The notes under the pieces were generated by a model. That model was not told the DNA's origin. It searched no databases and saw only the letters and a list, made by a program, of their open reading frames with translations. A program made the translations under genes and the position numbers. From positions 806,001 through 870,000 of the forward strand of contig NZ_CP139873.1 of the NCBI RefSeq assembly GCF_034422975.1: a stretch of 64,000 nucleotides of DNA. Direction: 5' to 3'. Below, in pieces: positions 24,483-31,815 of this stretch. This DNA comes from Idiomarina sp. PL1-037. GTDB taxonomy: Bacteria > Pseudomonadota > Gammaproteobacteria > Enterobacterales > Alteromonadaceae. Positions within the stretch are counted from its first letter, which is position 1. Each line of letters begins with the position of its first letter.

Positions 24483-24992
24483 TCACTTGAAACTCTCAGC
24501 GAGCCGGGATGCAACATTCGCTAACTCATGACAGTGCATTGGCTCTCTAACCGAACTGTCGGCAACTTGAAAATTCAGGTTTGTACGGCAATGCTGATTG
24601 TACTTGGCAGCGATGCTGTTTAGGTATTTTTTGAGCATGTGAACCGCAAGTTTATTTGGTTGGGTCCAGCTGTCTCGAATCATAAGAAGTAAATCGCGGT
24701 GAGAGCAGTCCATATCGATGCCGTAGCGATTCAAATGCAGCACACAGGTTAAGTATGCTGTTTCGGCGGCTTTGTCTGGATTCGGGTGCCAGTTGTTATG
24801 CGCCAGCTGAATGCCGTATTCAGCTGCAATCTGAAAGATGGTTTCAAGACTGACGTCGAAACCATCGTACTTTCTGCCGATAACGATAGTAATTTTTATC
24901 AAGGCTGAAGTATTCACCGTAGGCTCTACCTTGCCGTGTAGCGCTAAGTGCGCTTTGACGATATCACTTGCGTTGAGGAACGAGAGCTCCAT
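24483..24992 (-). CDS. Hypothetical protein following alpA
   Basis: A 169-aa soluble protein. The ATG at 24992 was chosen over an upstream start because GAGGAAG precedes it by eight bases. There are several His and Cys residues (CSHRDLLLMIRDSW, REPMHCHELA) but no known motif. It follows the first alpA gene in the same direction with a 44-bp gap, so it is probably expressed with it and is likely element-encoded. Confidence 0.55.
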   Translation of the reverse strand: MELSFLNASDIVKAHLALHGKVEPTVNTSALIKITIVIGRKYDGFDVSLETIFQIAAEYGIQLAHNNWHPNPDKAAETAYLTCVLHLNRYGIDMDCSHRDLLLMIRDSWTQPNKLAVHMLKKYLNSIAAKYNQHCRTNLNFQVADSSVREPMHCHELANVASRLAESFK

Positions 24993-25036
24993 AGTGACTT
25001 CCTCGTTGTTAAGACGTTTAAATAGCCCTGGCAGAC

Positions 25037-25243
25037 TCAATACTTAATTCTTGGGACTGACAAACCGCGCTTTTCGTCAATACGGTCCATCATCCACTCA
25101 TCAATTTCTGAGTCTAACCAGGCAACATTTCTTCCCAGTGTGTTAACAGGTTTGGGGAAGTTGCCTTCCCCCATCATTTTATAAATTGAGGTGCGCCCCA
25201 GCCCGACGCGTTCTTGAACCTCGCTTAATCTTAGAAACCGCAT
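25037..25243 (-). CDS. AlpA-family transcriptional regulator / excisionase (1)
   Basis: A 68-aa MerR-like winged-helix protein of the AlpA type: MRFLRLSEVQERVGLGRTSI, then FPKPVN, GRNVAWLDSEIDEWM. AGGAG stands before the ATG. AlpA proteins control excision and integrase expression of satellite and cryptic prophages (P4, CP4-57). A second, divergent member lies at 28569 in the same element. Confidence 0.88.
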   Translation of the reverse strand: MRFLRLSEVQERVGLGRTSIYKMMGEGNFPKPVNTLGRNVAWLDSEIDEWMMDRIDEKRGLSVPRIKY

Positions 25244-25371
25244 GAGCTTCTCCTTTTTTGTGTCATAGGATTAGTAAGAATTGAGATGAATTAAGGCGAA
25301 TAGAGAACCTACCGAATTTCAGGCCTATATCACGCACGTGCATTCAAGAATCGAAAAGATGGAGACACAAA

Positions 25372-25845
25372 ATGCACGAGCAAAACGCTGAGTATGTAAC
25401 GAATGGGCCGATGACTGAGGTTGATGTGCTGAATAAAGCGTCTGAAATCTTGGAGACGAAGTTTTTAAAGGGCGAGGGCTTCACCAGCCCATCTGCAGCA
25501 AAAGACTTCCTTAGGTACAAGCTGGCGCATCAAAAACGTGAAGTGTTCGCTGTAATGCTGATGGACTCACAGCATCGCCTGATTGAGTATAAAGAGCTGT
25601 TCTTCGGGACCATTAACGCTGCCCCGGTGTACCCCCGTGAAGTGATGAAGGAAGTGCTTCAGCAAAACGCCGCTGCCATCATCCTGGCGCACAACCATCC
25701 ATCGGGTGTGACTGAGCCATCGGAAGCTGACAAGCGTGTGACCACGCGTATCAAGGACGCGCTCAACCACATAGACGTCCCCGTGCTTGACCACATCGTA
25801 GTAGGCCAAGATACGGTTTCGTTTGCTGAAAGGGGATTGTTGTAG
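25372..25845 (+). CDS. radC: RadC-family JAB-domain protein
   Basis: A 157-aa protein corresponding to the C-terminal RadC domain. The metal-binding JAMM motif is intact: HNHPSGVTEPSEAD with a further Glu earlier in the chain. The N-terminal helix-hairpin-helix of chromosomal RadC is missing, as is usual for copies on genomic islands (YkfG/YeeS type). The start has TGGAG upstream. Its molecular role is unknown despite the DNA-repair label. Confidence 0.9.
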   Translation: MHEQNAEYVTNGPMTEVDVLNKASEILETKFLKGEGFTSPSAAKDFLRYKLAHQKREVFAVMLMDSQHRLIEYKELFFGTINAAPVYPREVMKEVLQQNAAAIILAHNHPSGVTEPSEADKRVTTRIKDALNHIDVPVLDHIVVGQDTVSFAERGLL

Positions 25846-25864
25846 TTGTACTGTCGCTAGGTAC

Positions 25865-25895
25865 GTAGCAGAGGTTATCCCTGGGCCTCTGCTAC
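25865..25895. terminator. Stem-loop between convergent radC and gp2-like genes
   Basis: GTAGCAGAGG and CCTCTGCTAC form a perfect 10-bp stem with an 11-base loop. There is no clear T run on the plus strand, but the site sits between the ends of two convergent genes, so a bidirectional transcription barrier is the simplest reading. Confidence 0.5.
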
Positions 25896-25933
25896 GCTGC
25901 TTGGTGCTTTATGCTGGCGCTTTATTTTTTGTC

Positions 25934-26605
25934 CTATTTGCGGCTAGTGGTGAACGCAGGGCGTCCACGTTGATAAAGCGTTGTACTCTCCTTGCATAAG
26001 TAGCTGTAATGCCTAAAAGCCTCTCGAGTTTCCTGACTGAATGAATTAAACGGGCCTTTTAAGCGACGGTATGACGGCGTTGACCCATGAATTAAATACT
26101 CAGTAGGGCCAGCGTTAACGCCTCCCGTGCTATACCAGGCATCTCTAATGATTTTCCCCAGCTCTGAGTTATCACCAGGTCCCAAGTTGCCTACCTGCCT
26201 GAAGACATCGTTGTTGACGAAAAGAACAACATGGTAATGCTCGTATGGTGATTGTATGTTTTGCTCAGCTTTACGGGCATATCGGACAGTGCAATGATGC
26301 GCAGAGCCTTTAAGTAACCTTTCTCTGTCATATTTCGCCTTAACTTTCCGGTTCACAGCTCTGATGAAATGCTCCATTGGCGGTTCAAGGTGTAAAGGAA
26401 TACCGGCTACAGGCACTTTCAAATCAAAGCGAACAGCTAGCGTACGTGGATGTTCATCAAGCGCTCTTGTCATTGTGTCATGCAGACCATCTAAGGGCTC
26501 CTGAATATAAGGCACATGCTGAGGCCAGAGAGGCAGGCCTCTGTACGAACTGTCGTAGTAGAGTGTTTGGTTGTGATTCATTGGATTACGTGTTGGCAAA
26601 TTCAT
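25934..26605 (-). CDS. Inovirus Gp2-like / YagK-YfjJ family protein
   Basis: A 223-aa protein. The ATG at 26605 is supported by GGAG six bases upstream, whereas the longer readings lack one. The middle contains SAHHCTVRYARKAEQN-SPYEHYHVVLFVN and the end FRHYSYLCKESTTLYQRG-RPAFTTSR. These are hallmarks of the inovirus Gp2/YagK_YfjJ family, which recurs in satellite prophages and is suspected to act in element replication (HUH-like H-x-H patterning). It is encoded downstream of the DUF3987 gene across a gap rich in inverted repeats. Confidence 0.8.
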   Translation of the reverse strand: MNLPTRNPMNHNQTLYYDSSYRGLPLWPQHVPYIQEPLDGLHDTMTRALDEHPRTLAVRFDLKVPVAGIPLHLEPPMEHFIRAVNRKVKAKYDRERLLKGSAHHCTVRYARKAEQNIQSPYEHYHVVLFVNNDVFRQVGNLGPGDNSELGKIIRDAWYSTGGVNAGPTEYLIHGSTPSYRRLKGPFNSFSQETREAFRHYSYLCKESTTLYQRGRPAFTTSRK

Positions 26606-27088
26606 AATTAGCTCCATGATCATTGAATACTCATAACTGATCTGATCCTGTAATCTTTAACCATGAGTCAGACGGTAAGCTTGGGGCTTACCTATCACTG
26701 GCTAAGCATTGGTTACTAGACGTACCAATGAATGATGTAAACAGTGTTAGTTATAAGTATTACTATTACCGAGAAAACACCTGTCGGCATTCGCTGCACT
26801 TTTGGATCTTAAGTTACAGCCTTCTCGACGATTTTGACTAACTCTCGTTGTTCGGAAGTTAGCATTTGAATGGCAAAAAAATTGCCGGTTGGGCAATGCT
26901 ACGAGGCTGATCAATTCCTCGCAGTGAGTGCCGTTATCGAGCCGATTTCAAATCGAAATGGTCGAAAATCCTGATATTTCTGATACGGATATCAGAAATA
27001 TCGGTTTTTTAAGAGTTTCAGCGCTGAAAAGTACTCAGTTTTATGATGTCGTTTATTTTTCCTCCATAGCTATTCAAGCTTTCGACGG
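26606..27088. other. Non-coding region with four stem-loops, possible replication or control region
   Basis: This 483-bp gap between the gp2-like and DUF3987 genes has no supported gene. Inverted repeats seen: GGTAAGC-N5-GCTTACC (26674-26692), ATTGGT-N10-ACCAAT (26708-26729), ATTGCC-N5-GGCAAT (26881-26897), and a perfect 13-bp pair around CGGA (26973-27002) followed by GGTTTTTT. The density of hairpins beside two presumed replication genes would fit an origin of the element; that function is inferred. Confidence 0.45.
26973..27010 (+). terminator. Strong hairpin with T run
   Basis: GATATTTCTGATA and TATCAGAAATATC are exact complements around a four-base loop, with GGTTTTTT behind on the plus strand. 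It has the form of a terminator read rightward, yet no plus-strand gene precedes it, so it may instead stop antisense transcription or act as an operator downstream of the DUF3987 gene. Confidence 0.55.
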
Positions 27089-28579
27089 TCAAAGACTGCC
27101 TTTATACTTGTTGTAGAATCGGTTCCACATATGCGGGTCGTGAGCAAAGGTAGGCTGTAAATCGAGATATACTAATCCAGTAGTTGGGTCATTACATACT
27201 CTCAGCTCTCCCCATACTTGTAGTAACTCCACAGCCTGCGTGAGCGCTCTTAGATTTCTGAGACGGCTTGGGCCACTGCGTCTAATTGCCGCTTTTGATA
27301 TGTACCGTTCACCATTTTCTCGCTTGGTTTGGCAATATTCTTGAAGAGCAAATGCATCTTTCAAGTAATTAGGATAAGTCTGGAAACACCTCAGATAAGT
27401 GTCGGAAAAGTGAAACGCAATCCTTTCCGCATCTTGGAGAATCCCTAAGCTTATTTTTTCGTCTTTCCCATGCTCAAAATAGGATAGCAATGCGGCAATG
27501 CGGCTGATGTTTTCAAGCAGCTTATTACCGTGATCTTTTGCATATTGAAAACGTCCGTTGACTTGCAAGCCAAGCTCAATTTCGTTGTAAAGGTCTTGAG
27601 CATAGGCTTTTGCTTCGTCAGAAAACTCGATAACATGCCGAGTTTGGTTGGTCGTGAAATTCTCAGCCAGTATTTCTTCCATTCTCTCAACGTAACGTTC
27701 GTAACCCTCCTTAGATTCGACCCTAAATGGGTCTAAAAATCGCGTTCCTTGAGTCGTTAGTGGGTTGCAAAAAAGGAATCGCCCCAAGAAACCAATACCT
27801 ATTGCTTCGACTCCCTTCTTGTGAAGAAACGTCTCAATCGCGCTTGGCTGAATTAAAATGGAGAGTGTCAGTCTCGTATTGTCGAGAATAAAGCTCTCCG
27901 ATGTTTTACGGTTAACTGTAAACGACTCTCCTGACCATTGGCTGTTTAAAAAAGCGAGATCTCTGGCTATCGGGCCGCCAAAGACTGTACCTCCTTCGTT
28001 AGAGACCATCGCCGCGTTACCATTGCCTTTACTCATGTCAGACTGAACTGATTCTGGCGTACCGTCTTCGAAAATAAACTGTGATTTGATTGGTTCTTTA
28101 GGCTTTTTACGTTGTAAAGCCAAGAGTTCTGCTTCTGCGCTTTCTATTGCCTCCTTTTTGCCTGTCTTCATAGCCTGACTAAGTTTTTTCTTTATCAGCT
28201 TCTTTTTGTCATTAAAAATCTCTAGTTCAAGTTCATAAACTTCCTGCTTTTCTGCGTATTTCTTTGCCTCTTTTCTTTCAAAGTCAATAATGGGTTTGAA
28301 CACTTTAGTCGCTACACCTGTTTTTCTCTCTCCAGATTCAGCGATGACGCATAAAAATAGCGACGTTGGTCCTGAGCCTCCATATATTCTCTCAACATCA
28401 ACCTGCCCTTGTGCTGCTGTGGAAATAGCGCCTAATACCGCCTGTAAAATTAGCTCGCTTGGAGCTTGTACAGTAGAGGTCAGCGAGTTCACTACACCTT
28501 GTGTAATTGGACTATGGAATAACCCATTACTAAGATCTCTGTTTGGTTTTGATAAGTTTGGTACACCTTTAGTTAACAT
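27089..28579 (-). CDS. DUF3987 / YfjI-family protein
   Basis: A 496-aa protein. The ATG at 28579 follows AAGGAG and overlaps the end of the alpA gene upstream by 11 bp. It shows the family course: LHSPITQGVV-NSLTSTVQAP start region, a Walker-A-like ESGERKTG near residue 80, a Lys/Glu-rich coiled segment (about residues 95-160), then FEDGTPESVQ and SNEGGTVFGG blocks. YfjI-like proteins are replication-associated or primase-helicase-like proteins of satellite prophages; their activity is not defined. The AlpA overlap indicates one operon. Confidence 0.85.
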   Translation of the reverse strand: MLTKGVPNLSKPNRDLSNGLFHSPITQGVVNSLTSTVQAPSELILQAVLGAISTAAQGQVDVERIYGGSGPTSLFLCVIAESGERKTGVATKVFKPIIDFERKEAKKYAEKQEVYELELEIFNDKKKLIKKKLSQAMKTGKKEAIESAEAELLALQRKKPKEPIKSQFIFEDGTPESVQSDMSKGNGNAAMVSNEGGTVFGGPIARDLAFLNSQWSGESFTVNRKTSESFILDNTRLTLSILIQPSAIETFLHKKGVEAIGIGFLGRFLFCNPLTTQGTRFLDPFRVESKEGYERYVERMEEILAENFTTNQTRHVIEFSDEAKAYAQDLYNEIELGLQVNGRFQYAKDHGNKLLENISRIAALLSYFEHGKDEKISLGILQDAERIAFHFSDTYLRCFQTYPNYLKDAFALQEYCQTKRENGERYISKAAIRRSGPSRLRNLRALTQAVELLQVWGELRVCNDPTTGLVYLDLQPTFAHDPHMWNRFYNKYKGSL

Positions 28580-28796
28580 TTCTTTTCTCCTTACGTGCGT
28601 TGATCCAGTCAATGACTTCTTGCTCGATGTAACGAACCGACCGTTCACCAACATTAATTGGTTTTGGGTAGGTAGGGTCGTAGCTTTTTGAGTTTTTATC
28701 TAACTTCGCAAAGTGATACGATTTTGAAATCGACAATAAATCAAGGACCTCCTGTAGTCGTAAAATGCGACTTGGTAATTTAGTTTGTTGTTGCAT
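28569..28796 (-). CDS. AlpA-family transcriptional regulator / excisionase (2)
   Basis: A 75-aa winged-helix protein. The ATG at 28796 has GGGAGG directly upstream; longer readings run into AT-rich leader sequence. The motif course is ILRLQEVLDLLSISKS, YPKPINVGERSVRYIEQEVIDWI. It differs from the AlpA at 25037 in several recognition-helix positions, so the two probably bind different sites. It leads the alpA-DUF3987 operon and is divergent from the 414-aa cargo gene. Confidence 0.88.
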   Translation of the reverse strand: MQQQTKLPSRILRLQEVLDLLSISKSYHFAKLDKNSKSYDPTYPKPINVGERSVRYIEQEVIDWINARKEKRNVN

Positions 28797-28950
28797 ACTG
28801 CCTCCCTTTTCAAAAAATGGCTCAATGCGTAAATGAGTAGAACGCAAGCTAAGAAAGAAAGAAAGCTGTTCAGTATGGGAGGGAAAATGTGAAAAAAAGT
28901 AAAAATAAAAACATTTAATAATCAAAGGTTTATGCTTTTAGGGGGGTATT

Positions 28951-30195
28951 TTGGATAATTCAAAGTCAGCGGTTGAGCAAGAAGAGTGGTGGAGGTTTCA
29001 GTATGCTCACCGACATTTCTACAGCCTACTTAAGTCAAACCAAGAAATAGCAAGCGAGTTTGAGCTGAATCTAACCCGGCTGATCGACCTTTTCAAAGAT
29101 GTTCAGTTGAAACTGAAAGGCTCAGTGAGTAAAAACATTTTAGGCCAAAAATCGTTTCATCAATTTTGTAACTGCCTGGTATATCTTTATCGGAAGGCAA
29201 ATCATCAAGATATTTTCTCGCACGATACGTATGACCTTTTGATAGGTAGGCATGGCTACTCGATAAGTGAGCTTGACGAGGATGAATTGTCGCTAATAGA
29301 AAGATTAAATGATTGGACTCACATACTCGGCTTCTTACCAACTCTATTCTATTCAGTGCCAGACTCATCCATCAGTTGGGACGTGTACGTCAACGATGGT
29401 AGCGAGGATGAAGTTGATATCGAGTTTTTAAGTTTCCTGGCACACCCGCGTATGGGGAAAGACGATTCGGGTATTAAGGTTTTGGCTTCTGATATTCCGG
29501 GCAGTGTTGATATTGAGTGGGACATGGTTATTAATTACAACGTCGGAGATTCTTTCTATCAGATTGAGAGAGAAGTTAAGGAGCTTTGGGATGAACCGGG
29601 TAAACAATACGTTGGTGAAAGGACTATTGATTCGGTCAGGGTCTATGTTGATAGAAGAATAAGCAAGAGAGCTTCGGTGGCTCTAAAAAAATTCAAGTCA
29701 ATTTATGATGATAGTAATCATGGAGCCAAAGGCACTAAAGTTGATAACTTGGAATCACGCTCAACCAGAATGAGTAGGCAGGGTTGGACTGTAGAGAAGG
29801 ATAATTGTAGAAGAGCTGTGGGCCTTAGGCTATGGGACAAGATGAATATTGCAGACCTAGAATGGGATTCTAGGCGGTCTTTAATTCGTTCGATAATCCA
29901 GGTCATGAGAAAAGAAGCGCCAAAGAAGTTGACACATTATTTCAGTAAGTTTGATGAGCTGGTAGTTGAAGATTTGAGCGCATTAGACGCGAATAGCTTG
30001 GAAAAACGGAAGCAAATTGAGGAGAACTCCCGTAACGTAGAATATAAAGCTCTCAAATATGGTGATACGCTTGAGGTTCAAGAAACGGTTATTAGAGAGA
30101 TGGAGGCCGATTACGACCTAACAGAATACTGTATTCAAAAGGTAGACTACTACAGAGCTTATAACGCTAAACAAGCAGGAAAAACAAAACCGTAA
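28951..30195 (+). CDS. Orphan 414-aa cargo protein of the satellite element
   Basis: The reading frame starts with TTG at 28951, four bases after a very strong AGGGGGG site; no better ATG lies nearby. The protein is soluble and acidic in the centre, with an aromatic N-terminal helix (EEWWRFQYAHRHFYSLL) and a charged C-terminal third. No catalytic motif or fold was recognised. It is convergent with the integrase and divergent from alpA, the cargo slot in which P4-like satellites carry accessory genes, including anti-phage systems. Function is unknown. Confidence 0.65.
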   Translation: MDNSKSAVEQEEWWRFQYAHRHFYSLLKSNQEIASEFELNLTRLIDLFKDVQLKLKGSVSKNILGQKSFHQFCNCLVYLYRKANHQDIFSHDTYDLLIGRHGYSISELDEDELSLIERLNDWTHILGFLPTLFYSVPDSSISWDVYVNDGSEDEVDIEFLSFLAHPRMGKDDSGIKVLASDIPGSVDIEWDMVINYNVGDSFYQIEREVKELWDEPGKQYVGERTIDSVRVYVDRRISKRASVALKKFKSIYDDSNHGAKGTKVDNLESRSTRMSRQGWTVEKDNCRRAVGLRLWDKMNIADLEWDSRRSLIRSIIQVMRKEAPKKLTHYFSKFDELVVEDLSALDANSLEKRKQIEENSRNVEYKALKYGDTLEVQETVIREMEADYDLTEYCIQKVDYYRAYNAKQAGKTKP

Positions 30196-30241
30196 AGGAA
30201 GTACACGAAAGTGCTTAACTGTTTGAGCTACAAAAAATAAG

Positions 30242-31471
30242 CTAGCGAGTTATTAACGTTGCCAGACTTAAAGAGCCCGTAGAAGCCTTCTCAATATGCC
30301 CAGACCACCATTCCATCATTTCCCGGCGCTGCTTCATGTAAGTGGCGCGGTTATATGCCGCTCGAATTTTGTCTTTGTCCTTATGCGCCAGCGCAACTTC
30401 AATCACGTCTCTGTCAAAGCCCTGCTCGTTAAGAGTTGTGCTGGCTAGTGCTCTTAGTCCGTGAGCAACCAGGCGTCCCTCGAAGCCCATGCGCTTGAGT
30501 GCCCTGTTAGCGGTTTCTTTATTAGCATGCCTTAGGGGAGCCCTATCGGAAGGGAATATGAACTCTCTATGGCCACTCAATGGCTGCATGAACTCCAGCA
30601 ATGCTAGTGACTGCTTAGTTAATGGTACTTCGTGAGGGCGTGCCATTTTCATTCGTTCAGCGGGGATCGCCCATATGGCTTTATCGAAATCGATTTCTTC
30701 CCAGCGGGCTTGCACGGCCTCACCTGGACGGACCATGGTATGCAGTTGCCATTCAATCAAGCAACGTGTCACGTATTTAATATTGGCAAAGTTTAAAGCT
30801 CGCATGAGCTCCGGTAACTCATCAGGAGCCAGTGTTGGCATGTTCTTAACATCTGATGATGGGATCACCTTTTTAATCCCTGTAAGAGGGTTATGTTTGA
30901 TGTAACCGACGTTACAGGCGAAAGACATTACGTTATTCATCCGGCGAGCGACCTTACGTGCCATTTCAAAGCTATTGCGTTTGGTAAGTGCCTCAATGGC
31001 TTCTATGGCTTTCGGTGCCGTTAACTGCTTAATGGGGATTGATCCGATTCGTGGGAACACGTCATTCTCTAGCGAGCGCCAGAGCTTTTGAGCTGTGCCA
31101 GGCTTTAAGTCCTTGCTGTGTATCTCGAACCAACGCTCAGCTACTGCTTTGAATGTATTGCCAGCGGCAGCCCGCTTTGCCTCGAATTGCTCGTCACGAT
31201 GAGATATGGGATCGATATCCTGGGCGAGTAGCTCCCTATTTTGCTGGCGCTTTTCACGTGCTAGCGCTAGAGACAAATCAGGGAAAGTACCAAGCGTTAA
31301 ATTTCTGCGGCGTTTAGTGAAAGGCTCAAAATAATTAAAGACCCAAACCTTCTTACCAGAAGGTTTAACTCTTAGTTGAAGTCCTTGCCCATCATAAAGA
31401 TTGTATTCTTTGTCTTTAGGCTTAGCTTCACTGACTTCTCGAGCACTTAACGGTTTAGTTATACGAGCCAT
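30242..31471 (-). CDS. int: P4-family site-specific integrase
   Basis: A 409-aa tyrosine recombinase with an N-terminal arm-binding DUF4102 domain (LSAREVSEAKPKDKEYNLYD, GLQLRVKPSGKKVW), a SAM-like core domain and a catalytic domain with Arg (HTMVRPGEA), His-x-x-Arg (AHGLRALAST), a downstream His (ALAHKDKD) and the Tyr of RAAYNRATY. Such integrases use tRNA 3' ends. The gene begins 165 bp from the 3' end of tRNA-Phe, so this is the integration site. Confidence 0.95.
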   Translation of the reverse strand: MARITKPLSAREVSEAKPKDKEYNLYDGQGLQLRVKPSGKKVWVFNYFEPFTKRRRNLTLGTFPDLSLALAREKRQQNRELLAQDIDPISHRDEQFEAKRAAAGNTFKAVAERWFEIHSKDLKPGTAQKLWRSLENDVFPRIGSIPIKQLTAPKAIEAIEALTKRNSFEMARKVARRMNNVMSFACNVGYIKHNPLTGIKKVIPSSDVKNMPTLAPDELPELMRALNFANIKYVTRCLIEWQLHTMVRPGEAVQARWEEIDFDKAIWAIPAERMKMARPHEVPLTKQSLALLEFMQPLSGHREFIFPSDRAPLRHANKETANRALKRMGFEGRLVAHGLRALASTTLNEQGFDRDVIEVALAHKDKDKIRAAYNRATYMKQRREMMEWWSGHIEKASTGSLSLATLITR

Positions 31472-31526
31472 TTTAGTAACACGCCTTTAGTACATTTTGT
31501 TCTGTGTTACTAAACAGTGTACTAAA
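31472..31526. repeat. Paired inverted repeats upstream of int
   Basis: Four related blocks lie immediately before the integrase start: TTTAGTAACAC (31472-31482), TTTAGTACA (31486-31494), GTGTTACTAAA (31504-31514) and TGTACTAAA (31518-31526). The first and third are exact reverse complements, as are the second and fourth. Such sites suit binding by AlpA/excisionase or integrase arm sites controlling int. Confidence 0.7.
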
Positions 31527-31636
31527 AAGTGTGGATGTTACTGAACCAGAAAGGACTAAAAAAGACTCCAACCCCGTCCAAGTACTTGATTAATAAAGGC
31601 TTAAAGTACAAGTATGGACGGCATTGGAAGGGATGG

Positions 31637-31712
31637 TGGTGCCCGGAGGCGGAATCGAACCACCGACACGAGGATTTTCAATCCTCTGCTCTACCGACTG
31701 AGCTATCCGGGC
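31637..31712 (-). tRNA. tRNA-Phe (GAA)
   Basis: Read on the minus strand, the 76-nt sequence starts GCCCGGATAGCTCAGTCGG and ends in CCGGGCACCA with the CCA encoded. The acceptor stem pairs GCCCGGA with TCCGGGC, and the GGTTCGATTCC T-arm is standard. The anticodon GAA lies at 31677-31679. It closely resembles E. coli tRNA-Phe. Its 3' end is the likely attB of the neighbouring integrase. Confidence 0.97.
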
Positions 31713-31722
31713 AACGAGGCGT

Positions 31723-31751
31723 ATTAAACGTTTTTTTCAGTTTCGAGTCAA
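31723..31751 (-). promoter_or_regulatory. Sigma-70 promoter of tRNA-Phe
   Basis: TTGACT (31746-31751) and TTTAAT (31723-31728) are 17 bases apart on the minus strand, ten bases ahead of the tRNA 5' end, with the GC-containing discriminator common at stable RNA genes. Confidence 0.7.
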
Positions 31752-31815
31752 CCGCTTTTTGTACCTTTTCTACTGTTTGCTCAGTAATTGCACACTAAGC
31801 GGTTGTTTTGGTGAA

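Larger units (their letters stand above)
25037..31636. mobile_element. Satellite-like integrated element at tRNA-Phe (minimum extent)
   Basis: The set integrase, two AlpA, DUF3987, Gp2-like and RadC proteins next to a tRNA 3' end is the gene set of P4-like satellites and related islands. No capsid, tail or conjugation genes were seen. The right end is the tRNA-Phe 3' terminus. The left end could not be placed: no second copy of the tRNA 3' sequence was found by eye, and genes back to 19571 or the metal block itself may also be inside. Confidence 0.7.

Noticed and set aside
26928..27116. Small plus-strand frame in the hairpin-rich gap
   Set aside because: It runs through the perfect 13-bp stem-loop and into the DUF3987 gene, and has no ribosome-binding site.
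31529..31798. Plus-strand open frame across the tRNA-Phe region
   Set aside because: It is antisense to a complete tRNA gene and has no ribosome-binding site or family resemblance.
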